Assembly (NCBI GenBank): GCA_025916135.1
Contig: CP104793.1
Span: 4,315,001 to 4,379,000, forward strand
Length of the DNA stretch: 64,000 nt
Direction of reading: 5' to 3'
Source: Rhodobacteraceae bacterium D3-12
Lineage (GTDB): Bacteria > Pseudomonadota > Alphaproteobacteria > Rhodobacterales > Rhodobacteraceae
Below are positions 44,942 through 52,786 of the stretch, piece after piece. Every line of letters begins with the position of its first letter. Position 1 is the first letter of the stretch. The notes beneath the pieces are model-generated. The model saw only the letters and a list, made by a program, of their open reading frames with translations. It ran no database searches and had not been told where the DNA came from. The position numbers and the translations under genes were made by a program.

Positions 44942-46009
44942 ATGACTGAACACGCAAACTCAAGCCAACTGGCGACCACTGCTCGTCCCGAAGGCCATCC
45001 CGCGGTCCAACCCCAAAAAACGGGTGTGCTGATTGCCAATCTGGGCACGCCTGATGGGTATGACTATTGGTCGATGCGGCGCTATCTGAACGAATTTTTG
45101 TCCGACCAGAGGGTAATCGACTACCCGCGCTGGAAGTGGCAACCGCTGTTGCAGCTTATCATCCTGACAAAGCGGCCCTTTTCTTCCGGCGCTGCGTACA
45201 AGTCGATCTGGAATGAGGACAAGGGTGAAAGCCCGTTGATGACCATCACCAGAGAGCAGACCGCCGCAATCGCCGTGCAGATGCAAGAGCGATACGGAGA
45301 TACCGTCATGGTCGATTTTTGCATGCGCTACGGCAATCCGTCGACCGAATCCAAGGTGCGCGAGATGGTGGCGGCCGGATGCACCAAAATCCTGTTCTTC
45401 CCTCTATACCCGCAATATGCCGGGGCAACGACGGCAACCGCAAATGACCAATTCTTCCGCGCTCTGATGAAAGAAACCTGGCAACCCGCCGCGCGCACGG
45501 TGCCCGCTTATTTTGACAATCCGCAATACATTGATGCGCTCGCCCAGTCGGTTGAACGCGTCTATGCCGAAGCCAAGACCAAGCCCGAGCTTTTGGTGGT
45601 GTCATATCATGGCATGCCCAAGCGATACTTGATGCAGGGCGATCCGTATCACTGCCAATGCCAGAAAACGACGCGGCTGTTGAAAGAGCGGTTGGGGTGG
45701 GAAGACACCCAGATCACCACGACGTTTCAATCGGTGTTTGGGCCGGAAGAGTGGCTAAAGCCCTATACGGTCAAAGAGGTCGCCCGCTTGGCCAAGGACG
45801 AGGGCAAAACGAATATCGCCGTCATCGCGCCTGCGTTTTCAGCGGATTGCATCGAGACACTGGAAGAAATCAACGAAGAGATTTGCGAGAGCTTTGAAGA
45901 GGCTGGAGGAGAGAATTTTCTCTATATTCCCTGCCTGAACAGCGAAGCTGCGCATATTGATGTTCTAAGCGAAGTTATCGCTGAGAATCTAAGGGGTTGG
46001 GTCGACTAG
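44942..46009 (+). CDS. hemH: Ferrochelatase
   Basis: HemH, 355 residues, inserts Fe(II) into protoporphyrin IX, the last step of heme synthesis. TGVLIANLGTPDGYDYWSMRRYLNEFLSDQRVI at the start, FFPLYPQYAGATTATANDQF, and the catalytic-His segment SYHGMPKRYLMQGDPYHCQCQKT are all present, as is the late APAFSADCIETLEEI. An N-terminal extension of about 25 residues precedes the family core. It is followed by a clear terminator hairpin at 46055-46080. Confidence 0.97.
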   Translation: MTEHANSSQLATTARPEGHPAVQPQKTGVLIANLGTPDGYDYWSMRRYLNEFLSDQRVIDYPRWKWQPLLQLIILTKRPFSSGAAYKSIWNEDKGESPLMTITREQTAAIAVQMQERYGDTVMVDFCMRYGNPSTESKVREMVAAGCTKILFFPLYPQYAGATTATANDQFFRALMKETWQPAARTVPAYFDNPQYIDALAQSVERVYAEAKTKPELLVVSYHGMPKRYLMQGDPYHCQCQKTTRLLKERLGWEDTQITTTFQSVFGPEEWLKPYTVKEVARLAKDEGKTNIAVIAPAFSADCIETLEEINEEICESFEEAGGENFLYIPCLNSEAAHIDVLSEVIAENLRGWVD

Positions 46010-46054
46010 CAGGCGATCCCGAAATCATCCCGGAAAAGCGTTGTGCCAAAAGAA

Positions 46055-46083
46055 AAAGGCGGTGGAGAACCACCGCCTTTTCC
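46055..46083. terminator. Bidirectional terminator after hemH
   Basis: A perfect 11-base-pair stem (AAAGGCGGTGG at 46055-46065 and its complement at 46070-46080) with an AGAA loop, A-rich before and TTTTCC after. It lies between the convergent hemH and the small exported gene and can serve both. Confidence 0.82.
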
Positions 46084-46108
46084 ATAATTGGCTGTAGCCA
46101 GACTGAAA

Positions 46109-46288
46109 TCAGTCCATTGCTACCGCAACGATTGCGGCCAGAACCAGCAGCGGAATGATGATGCCAGCAGACGAGCTAGCAGCTTCTTCCACTACAACCG
46201 GTGCTTCGATTACAGGGTCGGCCATGGAGCCGGCGTGTGCGGTCGAAGCAGCAGCGGTCAGAGCAGCAGCGAGAACGAGTTTCTTCAT
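46109..46288 (-). CDS. Small exported, membrane-associated protein (59 residues)
   Basis: A 59-residue protein: a signal peptide (MKKLVLAAALTAAASTAHAG, cleavage probably after AHA), a short acidic linker (VIEAPVVVEEAAS) and a C-terminal hydrophobic segment (GIIIPLLVLAAIVAVA). If cleaved, the mature form would be about 40 residues with one membrane anchor. The ATG at 46288 has a GGAGG site. Such small proteins with the same layout occur in Rhodobacterales, function unknown. It is on its own, between the hemH terminator and an L,D-transpeptidase gene in the same direction. Confidence 0.75.
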   Translation of the reverse strand: MKKLVLAAALTAAASTAHAGSMADPVIEAPVVVEEAASSSAGIIIPLLVLAAIVAVAMD

Positions 46289-46439
46289 AGTATCCTCCAG
46301 ATATTCGCCTGCCATCAGATTACCCAAAAAGGGCGATGACAAGCACCCAAGACTTACCTCGTAACCCTCTCTAACCAGCAAACTAATAGGAATGCAAACG
46401 CAACTTTCCGACTTTGGGGCAGAGATCACCAAAATGTCG

Positions 46440-47036
46440 TCAAATTAGCAACACTTGCGTACCAACCTTGCAGAACGAGAAAAGCTCAGAGATGTGCTCG
46501 TTGTAGAGACCGATGCATCCATTGGAGGAACGCCGCCCGATTTTGCGCGTGTCGTGGGTGCCGTGGATGCGGTAATAGGTCCAGCTGAGATACAGCGCGT
46601 GTGTTCCCAGCGGGTTATCCGGGCCGGGCCCGACAAAGGGGGGCCATTCGGGGTTTCTCTTGCGCATGGCAGGCGTCGGGCGCCAGCTTGGGCCAACCAC
46701 TTTGCGCACGACTTTGGTGCGGCCACGGCGCGTCAGGTCCTCGGTCAGCGGAACGCTGGTCGGGTAGAGTTTGTAGATCGACTGATCCTCGGACCAGTAA
46801 TGCAATGCCCGCGATGTAAGGTCGACTAGAACGGCACCATTCCTCAGGCTGTCGAAATAGGGCTGCCAGCTCAAAGAGCGGAAGCTTGAAATGTTCCGGC
46901 GCACCACTTCGTTCAAGTCACGCTCTACCTCGGTGGTGCCGCTTCCGTTGACGCTCTGCGCGATTGCCGGAGTTGCAAGCATCGCTGCGCTGCTTGCAAG
47001 GAAGCCGCGGCGATTGAATTTCCCAAAATCGTTCAT
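46440..47036 (-). CDS. Exported L,D-transpeptidase (YkuD domain)
   Basis: A 198-residue exported enzyme. The N terminus (NRRGFLASSAAMLATPAIAQ) is a signal peptide with a twin-arginine start, suggesting Tat export. The YkuD catalytic domain (about 70-198) ends with HGTHDTRKIGRRSSNGCIGLYNEHISEL, where the His and the Cys of SNGCIGL are the active-site pair. L,D-transpeptidases make 3-3 peptidoglycan cross-links or attach lipoproteins and outer-membrane proteins. The ATG at 47036 follows AGAGG. A second enzyme of this family lies 700 bases away with a CAP lipoprotein gene between them. Confidence 0.92.
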   Translation of the reverse strand: MNDFGKFNRRGFLASSAAMLATPAIAQSVNGSGTTEVERDLNEVVRRNISSFRSLSWQPYFDSLRNGAVLVDLTSRALHYWSEDQSIYKLYPTSVPLTEDLTRRGRTKVVRKVVGPSWRPTPAMRKRNPEWPPFVGPGPDNPLGTHALYLSWTYYRIHGTHDTRKIGRRSSNGCIGLYNEHISELFSFCKVGTQVLLI

Positions 47037-47193
47037 TGGATACCTCTTTGCCGGATCTGGCTTACAATATTTAGTCATAATATGGCTCGAATGCCGCAGT
47101 CGCAATTCAAACATCCGTCAATTGGCCGTCTCACGCTTATGTGGGTTTGAATGGCAACGATTGACAGGCTATGGCATGGGAAACTGAAATTGG

Positions 47194-47715
47194 ATGGTAC
47201 AGATGGCTCGAATTTTTGGCGCTTTGGCAATTGCGGTTCTGTTTTTGCAGGCCTGCACCAACACAACTACGCCGCAAATCGGCGCTGACGGCAAACCATT
47301 ACCGCGACTATACCGGATTCCTGTCGGGGCGACATCGAAGATTCAGTATCGTGTTGTTGATTCCATCAATGCGCTTCGTCAGGCTGCGGGGGCGCCTGTG
47401 GTGCAGTTGAATGCGCAACTTAATGCGGCTGCGGCGACGCATGCACGCGATATGTCGGTGCAGAACCGCCCATGGCATTTTGGCTCTGACGGCTCATCCC
47501 CGATCGACCGTGTTCGCCGTGTTGGCTATCCCGGTGTGATGCTGGGCGAGGCGATCTCGGAAACCTATGAGACCGAGCTGGAAACGCTTGGCGCTTGGAT
47601 GAAGCAAACCGACACGCGCGCCGTCATTCTTGACAAACGGGCAACCAACATCGGTTTTGCTTGGTTTCAGGAGCGCGGCGGCAAAATCTGGTGGACCCTG
47701 GTTGTAGGGCCCTAA
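47194..47715 (+). CDS. CAP/SCP-domain lipoprotein
   Basis: A 173-residue lipoprotein. The signal peptide ends in the lipobox LFLQAC, with Cys at about residue 21. Residues about 55-170 are a CAP domain (DSINALRQAAGAPVVQLNAQLNAAAATHARDMSVQNRPWHFGSDG, then VMLGEAISETYE and KRATNIGFAWFQERGGKIWWTLVVG). The His of WHFG and the Glu of GEAIS fit the CAP cavity residues. Bacterial CAP proteins are found in the envelope and some bind or cut peptidoglycan or lipids; function unknown here. An alternative start is Met4. It converges with an L,D-transpeptidase gene six bases away. Confidence 0.86.
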   Translation: MVQMARIFGALAIAVLFLQACTNTTTPQIGADGKPLPRLYRIPVGATSKIQYRVVDSINALRQAAGAPVVQLNAQLNAAAATHARDMSVQNRPWHFGSDGSSPIDRVRRVGYPGVMLGEAISETYETELETLGAWMKQTDTRAVILDKRATNIGFAWFQERGGKIWWTLVVGP

Positions 47716-47721
47716 CCGCGA

Positions 47722-48216
47722 CTAGGGCGTGATTGTGATCGGGGTGCCGTTGCGTACCATCGCATAGATTTGTTCGATTTCGCGATTCGTGACGGCGATG
47801 CATCCGGCTGTCCAGTCTCGTCCGCCTTTGCGATTCTTATACGGTCGACCGTGGATAAAGATGTCCCCACCCGGCTTTTTCCCGGCCAAGCGTGCTTTCT
47901 CGCGGTCCTGTTGGTTGGGGTAATTGATGCCGATCGAGAGGTGGAACTCGCTGTTGGGGTTGCGTCTGTCGATGGTATAGTTGCCTTCGGGCGTGCGCCC
48001 GTCGCCTTCGAATGCCTTATGCCCAGCCGGAGCAAAACCCAAGCCGACCGAGTAGCTTTTGAGCACCCTGTCATGATGCATTAGGTGCATGACGCGTTGG
48101 TTTTTATAAACCAGAACGCGCGTCACCTCGGGGCCAGAGTAGGTGCGAAATTTGCTGCTGCAAGCTGCAACGCTAAGCACAAGAAAAACCGCTATCAGAA
48201 ACTTGAGAAATCGCAT
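47722..48216 (-). CDS. L,D-transpeptidase lipoprotein
   Basis: A 164-residue YkuD-family protein. Residues 1-19 are a lipoprotein signal (lipobox SVAAC). The catalytic part holds KNQRVMHLMHHDRVLKSYSVGLGF, EGDGRTPEGNY and the active-site pair in FIHGRPYKNRKGGRDWTAGCIAVTNREI. The YkuD domain fills nearly all of the mature protein, as in the short DVU-type members. It is probably tethered to a membrane facing the periplasm, while its relative at 46440 is soluble. The clustering suggests cell-wall cross-linking or outer-membrane attachment. Confidence 0.92.
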   Translation of the reverse strand: MRFLKFLIAVFLVLSVAACSSKFRTYSGPEVTRVLVYKNQRVMHLMHHDRVLKSYSVGLGFAPAGHKAFEGDGRTPEGNYTIDRRNPNSEFHLSIGINYPNQQDREKARLAGKKPGGDIFIHGRPYKNRKGGRDWTAGCIAVTNREIEQIYAMVRNGTPITITP

Positions 48217-48288
48217 GGAACCGTCCGCATATTGATTGTGCGTCGGTTTACTGTGTTTTCATCGGTATCAGTAGCATTTTTTCACGGG

Positions 48289-49514
48289 TCACGCCGAATT
48301 GAGGGTGAAACTGCCAACCAGTTCGACATGTGTTGACCAGCGGAATTGATCAACCACCTGCACCCAGTCGAGCGTATAGCCTGATGACGTGAGTGTTTTG
48401 GCATCCCGCGCAAACGTCACGGGGTTACAGGACACATGCGCAATTTTTGCGATCCCGCTTTGTGCCAGCTCGGCGATTTGCGCTTCGGCCCCGGCGCGGG
48501 GCGGGTCGATTACACAGGCGTCGAATCGGGCAAGCTCGTCAGGGAGCAGCGGTCGGCGGAAAAGATCGCGCGCTTCGGTGCTGACAGTCTTTAACCCGCT
48601 TGCTTTGCGCCATCCTTCATCAAGAGCGCGGGTCATCTCGGTGCTGCCTTCGGCGGCGTGGACCTCGGCGGATTGCGCCAAGGGCAGTGCAAAGGTGCCG
48701 CAGCCCGCAAAGAGATCAACGATTTTGTTCGCGCCACGAGTGATGTCTTTTACCGCCGAGAGCAGGGCCTCCTCGCCATTTCTTGTGGCCTGCAAGAAGG
48801 CACCCGGAGGGGGCGTGACCTCGGCAGAACCAAAGCGTTGCGCAGGTGGGCGCTGAATCGCGATCACTTCGCCGTTCCAAGAGAGCCGCGCCAAATCGAA
48901 TCGCGCAGCTTCCTGTGCGAGGTGGCTCAACAAGGGTCCGTCTGGTTCAAGACCACCTTCGACGGCGATATCCAAGCCGTTGATTGATTGGCTTGCGGTC
49001 ATGCTCAGCTCGCCGCGTCGGCTTGCGCCTATCCGGGCGAGAGCTTCGGCGACGGGCAGCGCTTTCATCACGTCGGGATGAAGCAGGGTGCAGCCGGGGA
49101 CTTCGACGATCACGTCCGAGCCGCGCGCGTGAAAGCCGGCCATCGCGCCCTTTTTGGTGCGCCGCGCCGATAGGGTCGCGCGACGGCGCGAGTGGGTTGG
49201 CGAGGTAATGATGGGCCGCAAGTCTGTGTCTAGCCCTTGCACGCGTAAGGCATGTTGCACCAAAGCGCCTTTCCACTCCTCCACGAAGCCATCAGAGGCG
49301 TGCTGTAGCTGACACCCTCCGCAGGATTTGAAATGCCGACAGGGGGAGAGACCCGGTCATCCGAAGGGGTCAGGATTTTGACATTGCTGAGCGTGTCGCC
49401 CGAGACCTCACCGGTGATGGTTTCGCCGGGAAGGGTGAGGGGCGCGAACACTGGGCCCGCGGCAATACCATCACCGAGATGGCCGAGTCGTTCGATGGTG
49501 TAAGTGTCGCTCAT
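48289..49514 (-). pseudogene. 23S rRNA/tRNA uracil-C5 methyltransferase (TrmA/RlmCD family), frameshifted
   Basis: A TrmA-type RNA m5U methyltransferase in two frames. The first part (from ATG 49514) has a TRAM-like start (YTIERLGHLGDGIA...FAPLTLPGETITGEV). The second has GAFLQATRNGEEAL, the SAM motif DLFAGCGTFALPLA, DPPRAGAEAQ and the catalytic Cys in HVSCNPVTFARD. Between them a C5 run (G5 at 49342-49346 on +) needs one more C; restored, it reads SPPCRHFKSCGGCQLQHAS, which contains the cysteines of the iron-sulfur cluster. Repaired length about 408 residues. Overlaps cca by four bases. It may be a sequencing error. Whether it modifies 23S rRNA or tRNA is open. Confidence 0.88.
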
Positions 49515-50680
49515 TGGTCGGGCTCTTCGGGCAGGGCCAGAAGCTCTGGCTTGGTCAGAGAGAAGTTTGAGTCGATCCAAGCGGCTTCAAGCTGTTTCAG
49601 GCGCTTGCCAAGGGCTGGGCCTGACCGCTCTGGCATAAGGTCGGCAGCATTGATCGGGAATTGCGCCTTGGCGGCGTTATGTGCGGTGGCAATGGCCGCG
49701 TGATCGAGTGGAGATTCAAAGATCGCAGCGCGCAGCAGCAAGATATCTTCTGCCACGGTTGCCCCGTTTAAGTAGCCCAACCGCGTGGGCGAGTCCGAGT
49801 TTTCGATGCCTGAACGCAGAACGGCCAGTTTTCCGGCGTCTTTCTTGGACATGCGCAAGCGTTCGGGTGTGTCCGATCCGCCCAGCACCGCCAACCGGCG
49901 CAGGGAATCGGGTTTGGTCTTTGTGCCGGTTTCAAGATGGACGAGCGGGGCCAGCGCGCGGTCATCGGCACCGGGGAGGATGCGGGCCAATACGCCGGTT
50001 GATCGCATCGCGGCGACGGCAGGTGCCGGGTCGGGTGCGGCCAACAGCTTGGTCATCTCCGATCCGACCCTCTCGCGCGAAAGCTGCTCTAGCCCGTCAA
50101 GATTGTCTGCGATCGCGGCAAGGCCGTCGCTGCTCAATCCGTTGGAGGGGTCGCCATACCAAGCGTGAAACCGAAAGAAACGCAGAATACGCAGGTAATC
50201 TTCGCGGATGCGGTCAGCAGGATTGTCGATGAAGCGCACGCGGCGTGCCCGAAGATCGGCGATACCGTCAAGTGGATCGAGTAGCTTGCCAGAGGCATCG
50301 GCATAGAGCGCGTTCATAGTGAAATCGCGGCGCAGCGCGTCATCGCGGACATTGTCGGAGAAGGCGACAACCGCGCGGCGGCCATCGGTTTCGACGTCGT
50401 GCCGGAAGGTCGTGATCTCATGCGCGACGCCGCTTGCAATGACGGTCAGGGTGCCGTGATCAATGCCGGTCGGGATGACCTTAAAGCCAGCGGCGGATTG
50501 CAGCTCTGCCACGGTGTCAGGGCGTGCATCCGTTGCGATGTCGATGTCCGAGACTGGAACCCCCATCAAGGCGTTACGCACGCAGCCGCCAACGAAGAGC
50601 GCCTGAAAACCGGCAGAGGTCAGCGCGTGACAGACCGCTTGGGTCGCAGGGGCGTCGATCCATGTGCCGGTGAGCTTCAT
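49511..50680 (-). CDS. cca: CCA tRNA nucleotidyltransferase
   Basis: A 389-residue class II nucleotidyltransferase that adds or repairs the 3' CCA of tRNAs. The polymerase motif is LFVGGCVRNALMGVPVSDIDIATDARP (Gly-Gly and the DxD pair). The RRDFTMNAL motif and LRILRFFRFHAWYG follow. The C-terminal helical part is less conserved. It is linked by four-base ATGA overlaps to both neighbours: its start overlaps the Nudix gene stop, and its stop overlaps the methyltransferase start, so hslO-Nudix-cca-methyltransferase form one coupled operon. Confidence 0.95.
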   Translation of the reverse strand: MKLTGTWIDAPATQAVCHALTSAGFQALFVGGCVRNALMGVPVSDIDIATDARPDTVAELQSAAGFKVIPTGIDHGTLTVIASGVAHEITTFRHDVETDGRRAVVAFSDNVRDDALRRDFTMNALYADASGKLLDPLDGIADLRARRVRFIDNPADRIREDYLRILRFFRFHAWYGDPSNGLSSDGLAAIADNLDGLEQLSRERVGSEMTKLLAAPDPAPAVAAMRSTGVLARILPGADDRALAPLVHLETGTKTKPDSLRRLAVLGGSDTPERLRMSKKDAGKLAVLRSGIENSDSPTRLGYLNGATVAEDILLLRAAIFESPLDHAAIATAHNAAKAQFPINAADLMPERSGPALGKRLKQLEAAWIDSNFSLTKPELLALPEEPDQ

Positions 50681-51282
50681 TCAACCCTCATCTGATCGGC
50701 CAACCGGCGCAGGATGCGCGCGGTAGCGCCCCAGATATAATAGGGTCCGAAGGGAACGGTATAGTAATAGCGTCGTTGCCCCAGCCAGCGGCGCGATTGC
50801 ACCGAATAGCGTGCCGGGTCCAATAGGTGATCGAGCGGAACTTGAAACACCTCTTCAACTTCGCTGGGTTCGGGCCGGACCTCAAAAGGGTTGAGAACAC
50901 GGCCAAGCACGGGCGTCATGGTAAAGGACGTCACCGTTTCATGCGGGAGCATTTCGCCAAGCAGTTCAACATTTGACGGCTCAAGCCCGATTTCCTCATG
51001 CGCTTCGCGCAGGGCGGCGGCGGCGACATTGGCGTCACTGTCCTCTTGTTTGCCGCCCGGAAAAGCGATCTGTCCGGGGTGGTGTTTGAGACCTGACGCG
51101 CGTTTGGTCAGGATCACCTCGGCCCGCCCCTCGCGCACGATGAGCGGCACAAGAACCCCCGCCGGGCGCAGCGTGCGACCAGTAGGCAAAGTGGTTTCGG
51201 GGTTCAGGTCGAAGTCAGACGAGGCGTCGCCGCCACGTCTGAGCCCTTCGAGAATCCTGTCTAGCGGATCAGTCTTTTTCAT
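50677..51282 (-). CDS. Nudix hydrolase, CoA pyrophosphatase type
   Basis: A 201-residue Nudix enzyme. The Nudix box follows IAFPGGKQEDSDANVAAAALREAHEEIG by its G-x5-E/D-x7-REUxEE pattern, and LTKRASGLKHHPGQIAFPGG just before it is the NuCoA signature of coenzyme A pyrophosphatases. It would cleave CoA or acyl-CoA to 4'-phosphopantetheine derivatives and 3',5'-ADP. The ATG at 51282 overlaps the hslO end by 14 bases; its stop overlaps the cca start by four. Confidence 0.9.
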   Translation of the reverse strand: MKKTDPLDRILEGLRRGGDASSDFDLNPETTLPTGRTLRPAGVLVPLIVREGRAEVILTKRASGLKHHPGQIAFPGGKQEDSDANVAAAALREAHEEIGLEPSNVELLGEMLPHETVTSFTMTPVLGRVLNPFEVRPEPSEVEEVFQVPLDHLLDPARYSVQSRRWLGQRRYYYTVPFGPYYIWGATARILRRLADQMRVE

Positions 51283-52267
51283 CCCGGCGCTCTTCCGCCT
51301 CGAACCCAACAGACTTGGGATCAAGGTCATAATGCTGACCGCAGAATTGGCAGTCGGCGGTGACGCGACCCTCTTCCGTGGTCATTTTTTCGATGTCACG
51401 ATCCGAGTAGATCGACAGGCTTTGGCGCACGCGGTCTTCGGAGCAGGTGCAGCCAAAGCGCACCGTCTGGCTGTCAAAAACGCGCGGGGCTTCTTCGTGA
51501 AAAAGCTTCACAAGCAGGTCGGTCGGCGGAACGGTGGGGCCGATCAATTCAAGGTCTTCGACCGTGTCGAGCAGCACGTTCGCGCGTGTCCAGTTTTCGC
51601 CTTCTTCGCCGTCGAGCAGATCATCGGCATGCAACAGGCCGCCTTCCCCTTGGCCCTCGCCGGATTTTGCCGAGAGGGAGGCCTTGGGCATGTGTTGCAG
51701 CATGACACCGCCAGCGCGCCAGCGCTCGGGACTGCCCGGCTGGGTCGACTTGCCAAAGCCGAGCGAGAAACGCGTCGGCAACTGCTCGGACTGGGCAAAA
51801 TATGCCTCGGCACAGGCCGCGAGAGAGCCGCCCGCAATCGGGGTGATCCCCTGATAAGGGGTCATGTCCTTGCCCTGGTCCATCAGGATCGCGAAGTAGC
51901 CTTCGCCGACCTGATCAAAGGGCGTGCCATCGGTAATCCGGTCTTCGTCAAAGCTGGCATAGGCGCGGATCTTGGCGGCGCGGCCTTCTTCGTCGGGGGC
52001 GAAATAATCGGTGGCGATCATCCGCACAGGCCCTTTGGATTGGACCTGCAAGGAAAGCTTCCAGCGCAGTTTGACGGTTTGACCGATCAGAGCGGTCAAC
52101 AGGACCATCTCGGCAACCAGTGCTTCAACCTGAGTCGGATAGTTGTGCTGTGCAAGGGCACCGCCGAGCGCGCCGTCGAGGCGGGCAACGCGCCCGCGAA
52201 TGTCTGAATTGTCGAGTTGGAACGGGAGAACTGTATCGTCCCAAGCGATTTGCTGTCCGAGTGTCAT
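51269..52267 (-). CDS. hslO: Redox-regulated chaperone Hsp33
   Basis: Hsp33, 332 residues, a holdase switched on by oxidation. The C-terminal zinc site is FGCTCSEDR with DCQFCGQHY (CxC and CxxC), whose cysteines form disulfides under oxidative stress and release zinc. The N-terminal domain contains ETL-like VLLTALIGQTVKLRWKLSLQVQSKGPVRMIATDY. The protein is longer than E. coli Hsp33 (about 292 residues), mainly through an insert near SGEGQGEGGLLHADDLLDGEEGEN. First gene of the hslO-Nudix-cca operon. Confidence 0.95.
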   Translation of the reverse strand: MTLGQQIAWDDTVLPFQLDNSDIRGRVARLDGALGGALAQHNYPTQVEALVAEMVLLTALIGQTVKLRWKLSLQVQSKGPVRMIATDYFAPDEEGRAAKIRAYASFDEDRITDGTPFDQVGEGYFAILMDQGKDMTPYQGITPIAGGSLAACAEAYFAQSEQLPTRFSLGFGKSTQPGSPERWRAGGVMLQHMPKASLSAKSGEGQGEGGLLHADDLLDGEEGENWTRANVLLDTVEDLELIGPTVPPTDLLVKLFHEEAPRVFDSQTVRFGCTCSEDRVRQSLSIYSDRDIEKMTTEEGRVTADCQFCGQHYDLDPKSVGFEAEERRDEKD

Positions 52268-52342
52268 GGGGTTTCCTTAGCGGCCGGGTCTTGGCATACC
52301 GCGTAGATATAGGGCGAACAAGAGGCAGGCCAAGGAGCAGGC

Positions 52343-52786
52343 ATGATAAAAAGGGTTGGCAGGCCACCCGTGCGTGGCAAGAAGCATGTTTTGCGGCGCG
52401 GGGTTTATGCGATCTTACCGCTTGATGACGCGCTGTTGCTTACGTTTCAGGACATGCCGTTTCGCGAGTTTCAATTGCCGGGCGGTGGGGTCGATCCGGG
52501 GGAGTCGCCGGTGCAGGCCCTGCATCGTGAGGTGTTTGAAGAAACTGGTTGGCGTATCGGACGGCCGCGGCGGCTGGGTGCGTTTCGGCGGTTCACCTAT
52601 ATGCCCGACTATGATCTCTGGGCGGAAAAGCTCTGTGAAATATACGTTGCGCGTCCGGTTCGGCGGCACGGGCCCCCCACCGAAGACGGCCATGAGGCGG
52701 TATGGGCATCGCCAGAGGGTGCGATCAAAATGCTGGCCAACCCGGGTGACCGCGAGTTTGTCGAACGCTATGTGGTTGGGCCCTGA
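52343..52786 (+). CDS. Nudix hydrolase
   Basis: A 147-residue Nudix enzyme. The Nudix box starts at LPGGGVDPGESPVQALHREVFEETGW by its key Gly, Glu and REUxEE residues. The substrate cannot be told; LGAFRRFTYMPDYDLWAEKLCEIYVARP afterwards is typical of the broad bacterial group acting on nucleotide or dinucleoside polyphosphates. The ATG at 52343 follows AAGGAG. It diverges from hslO, and its 3' end overlaps the end of the convergent phosphatase gene by 19 bases. Confidence 0.87.
   Translation: MIKRVGRPPVRGKKHVLRRGVYAILPLDDALLLTFQDMPFREFQLPGGGVDPGESPVQALHREVFEETGWRIGRPRRLGAFRRFTYMPDYDLWAEKLCEIYVARPVRRHGPPTEDGHEAVWASPEGAIKMLANPGDREFVERYVVGP

Noticed and set aside
46289-47193. Chromosomal origin with DnaA boxes at the skew switch
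   Set aside because: No TTATCCACA-type cluster is visible; one near match (CGTGGATAA near 47849) is within a gene. The skew switch stays as a finding only.
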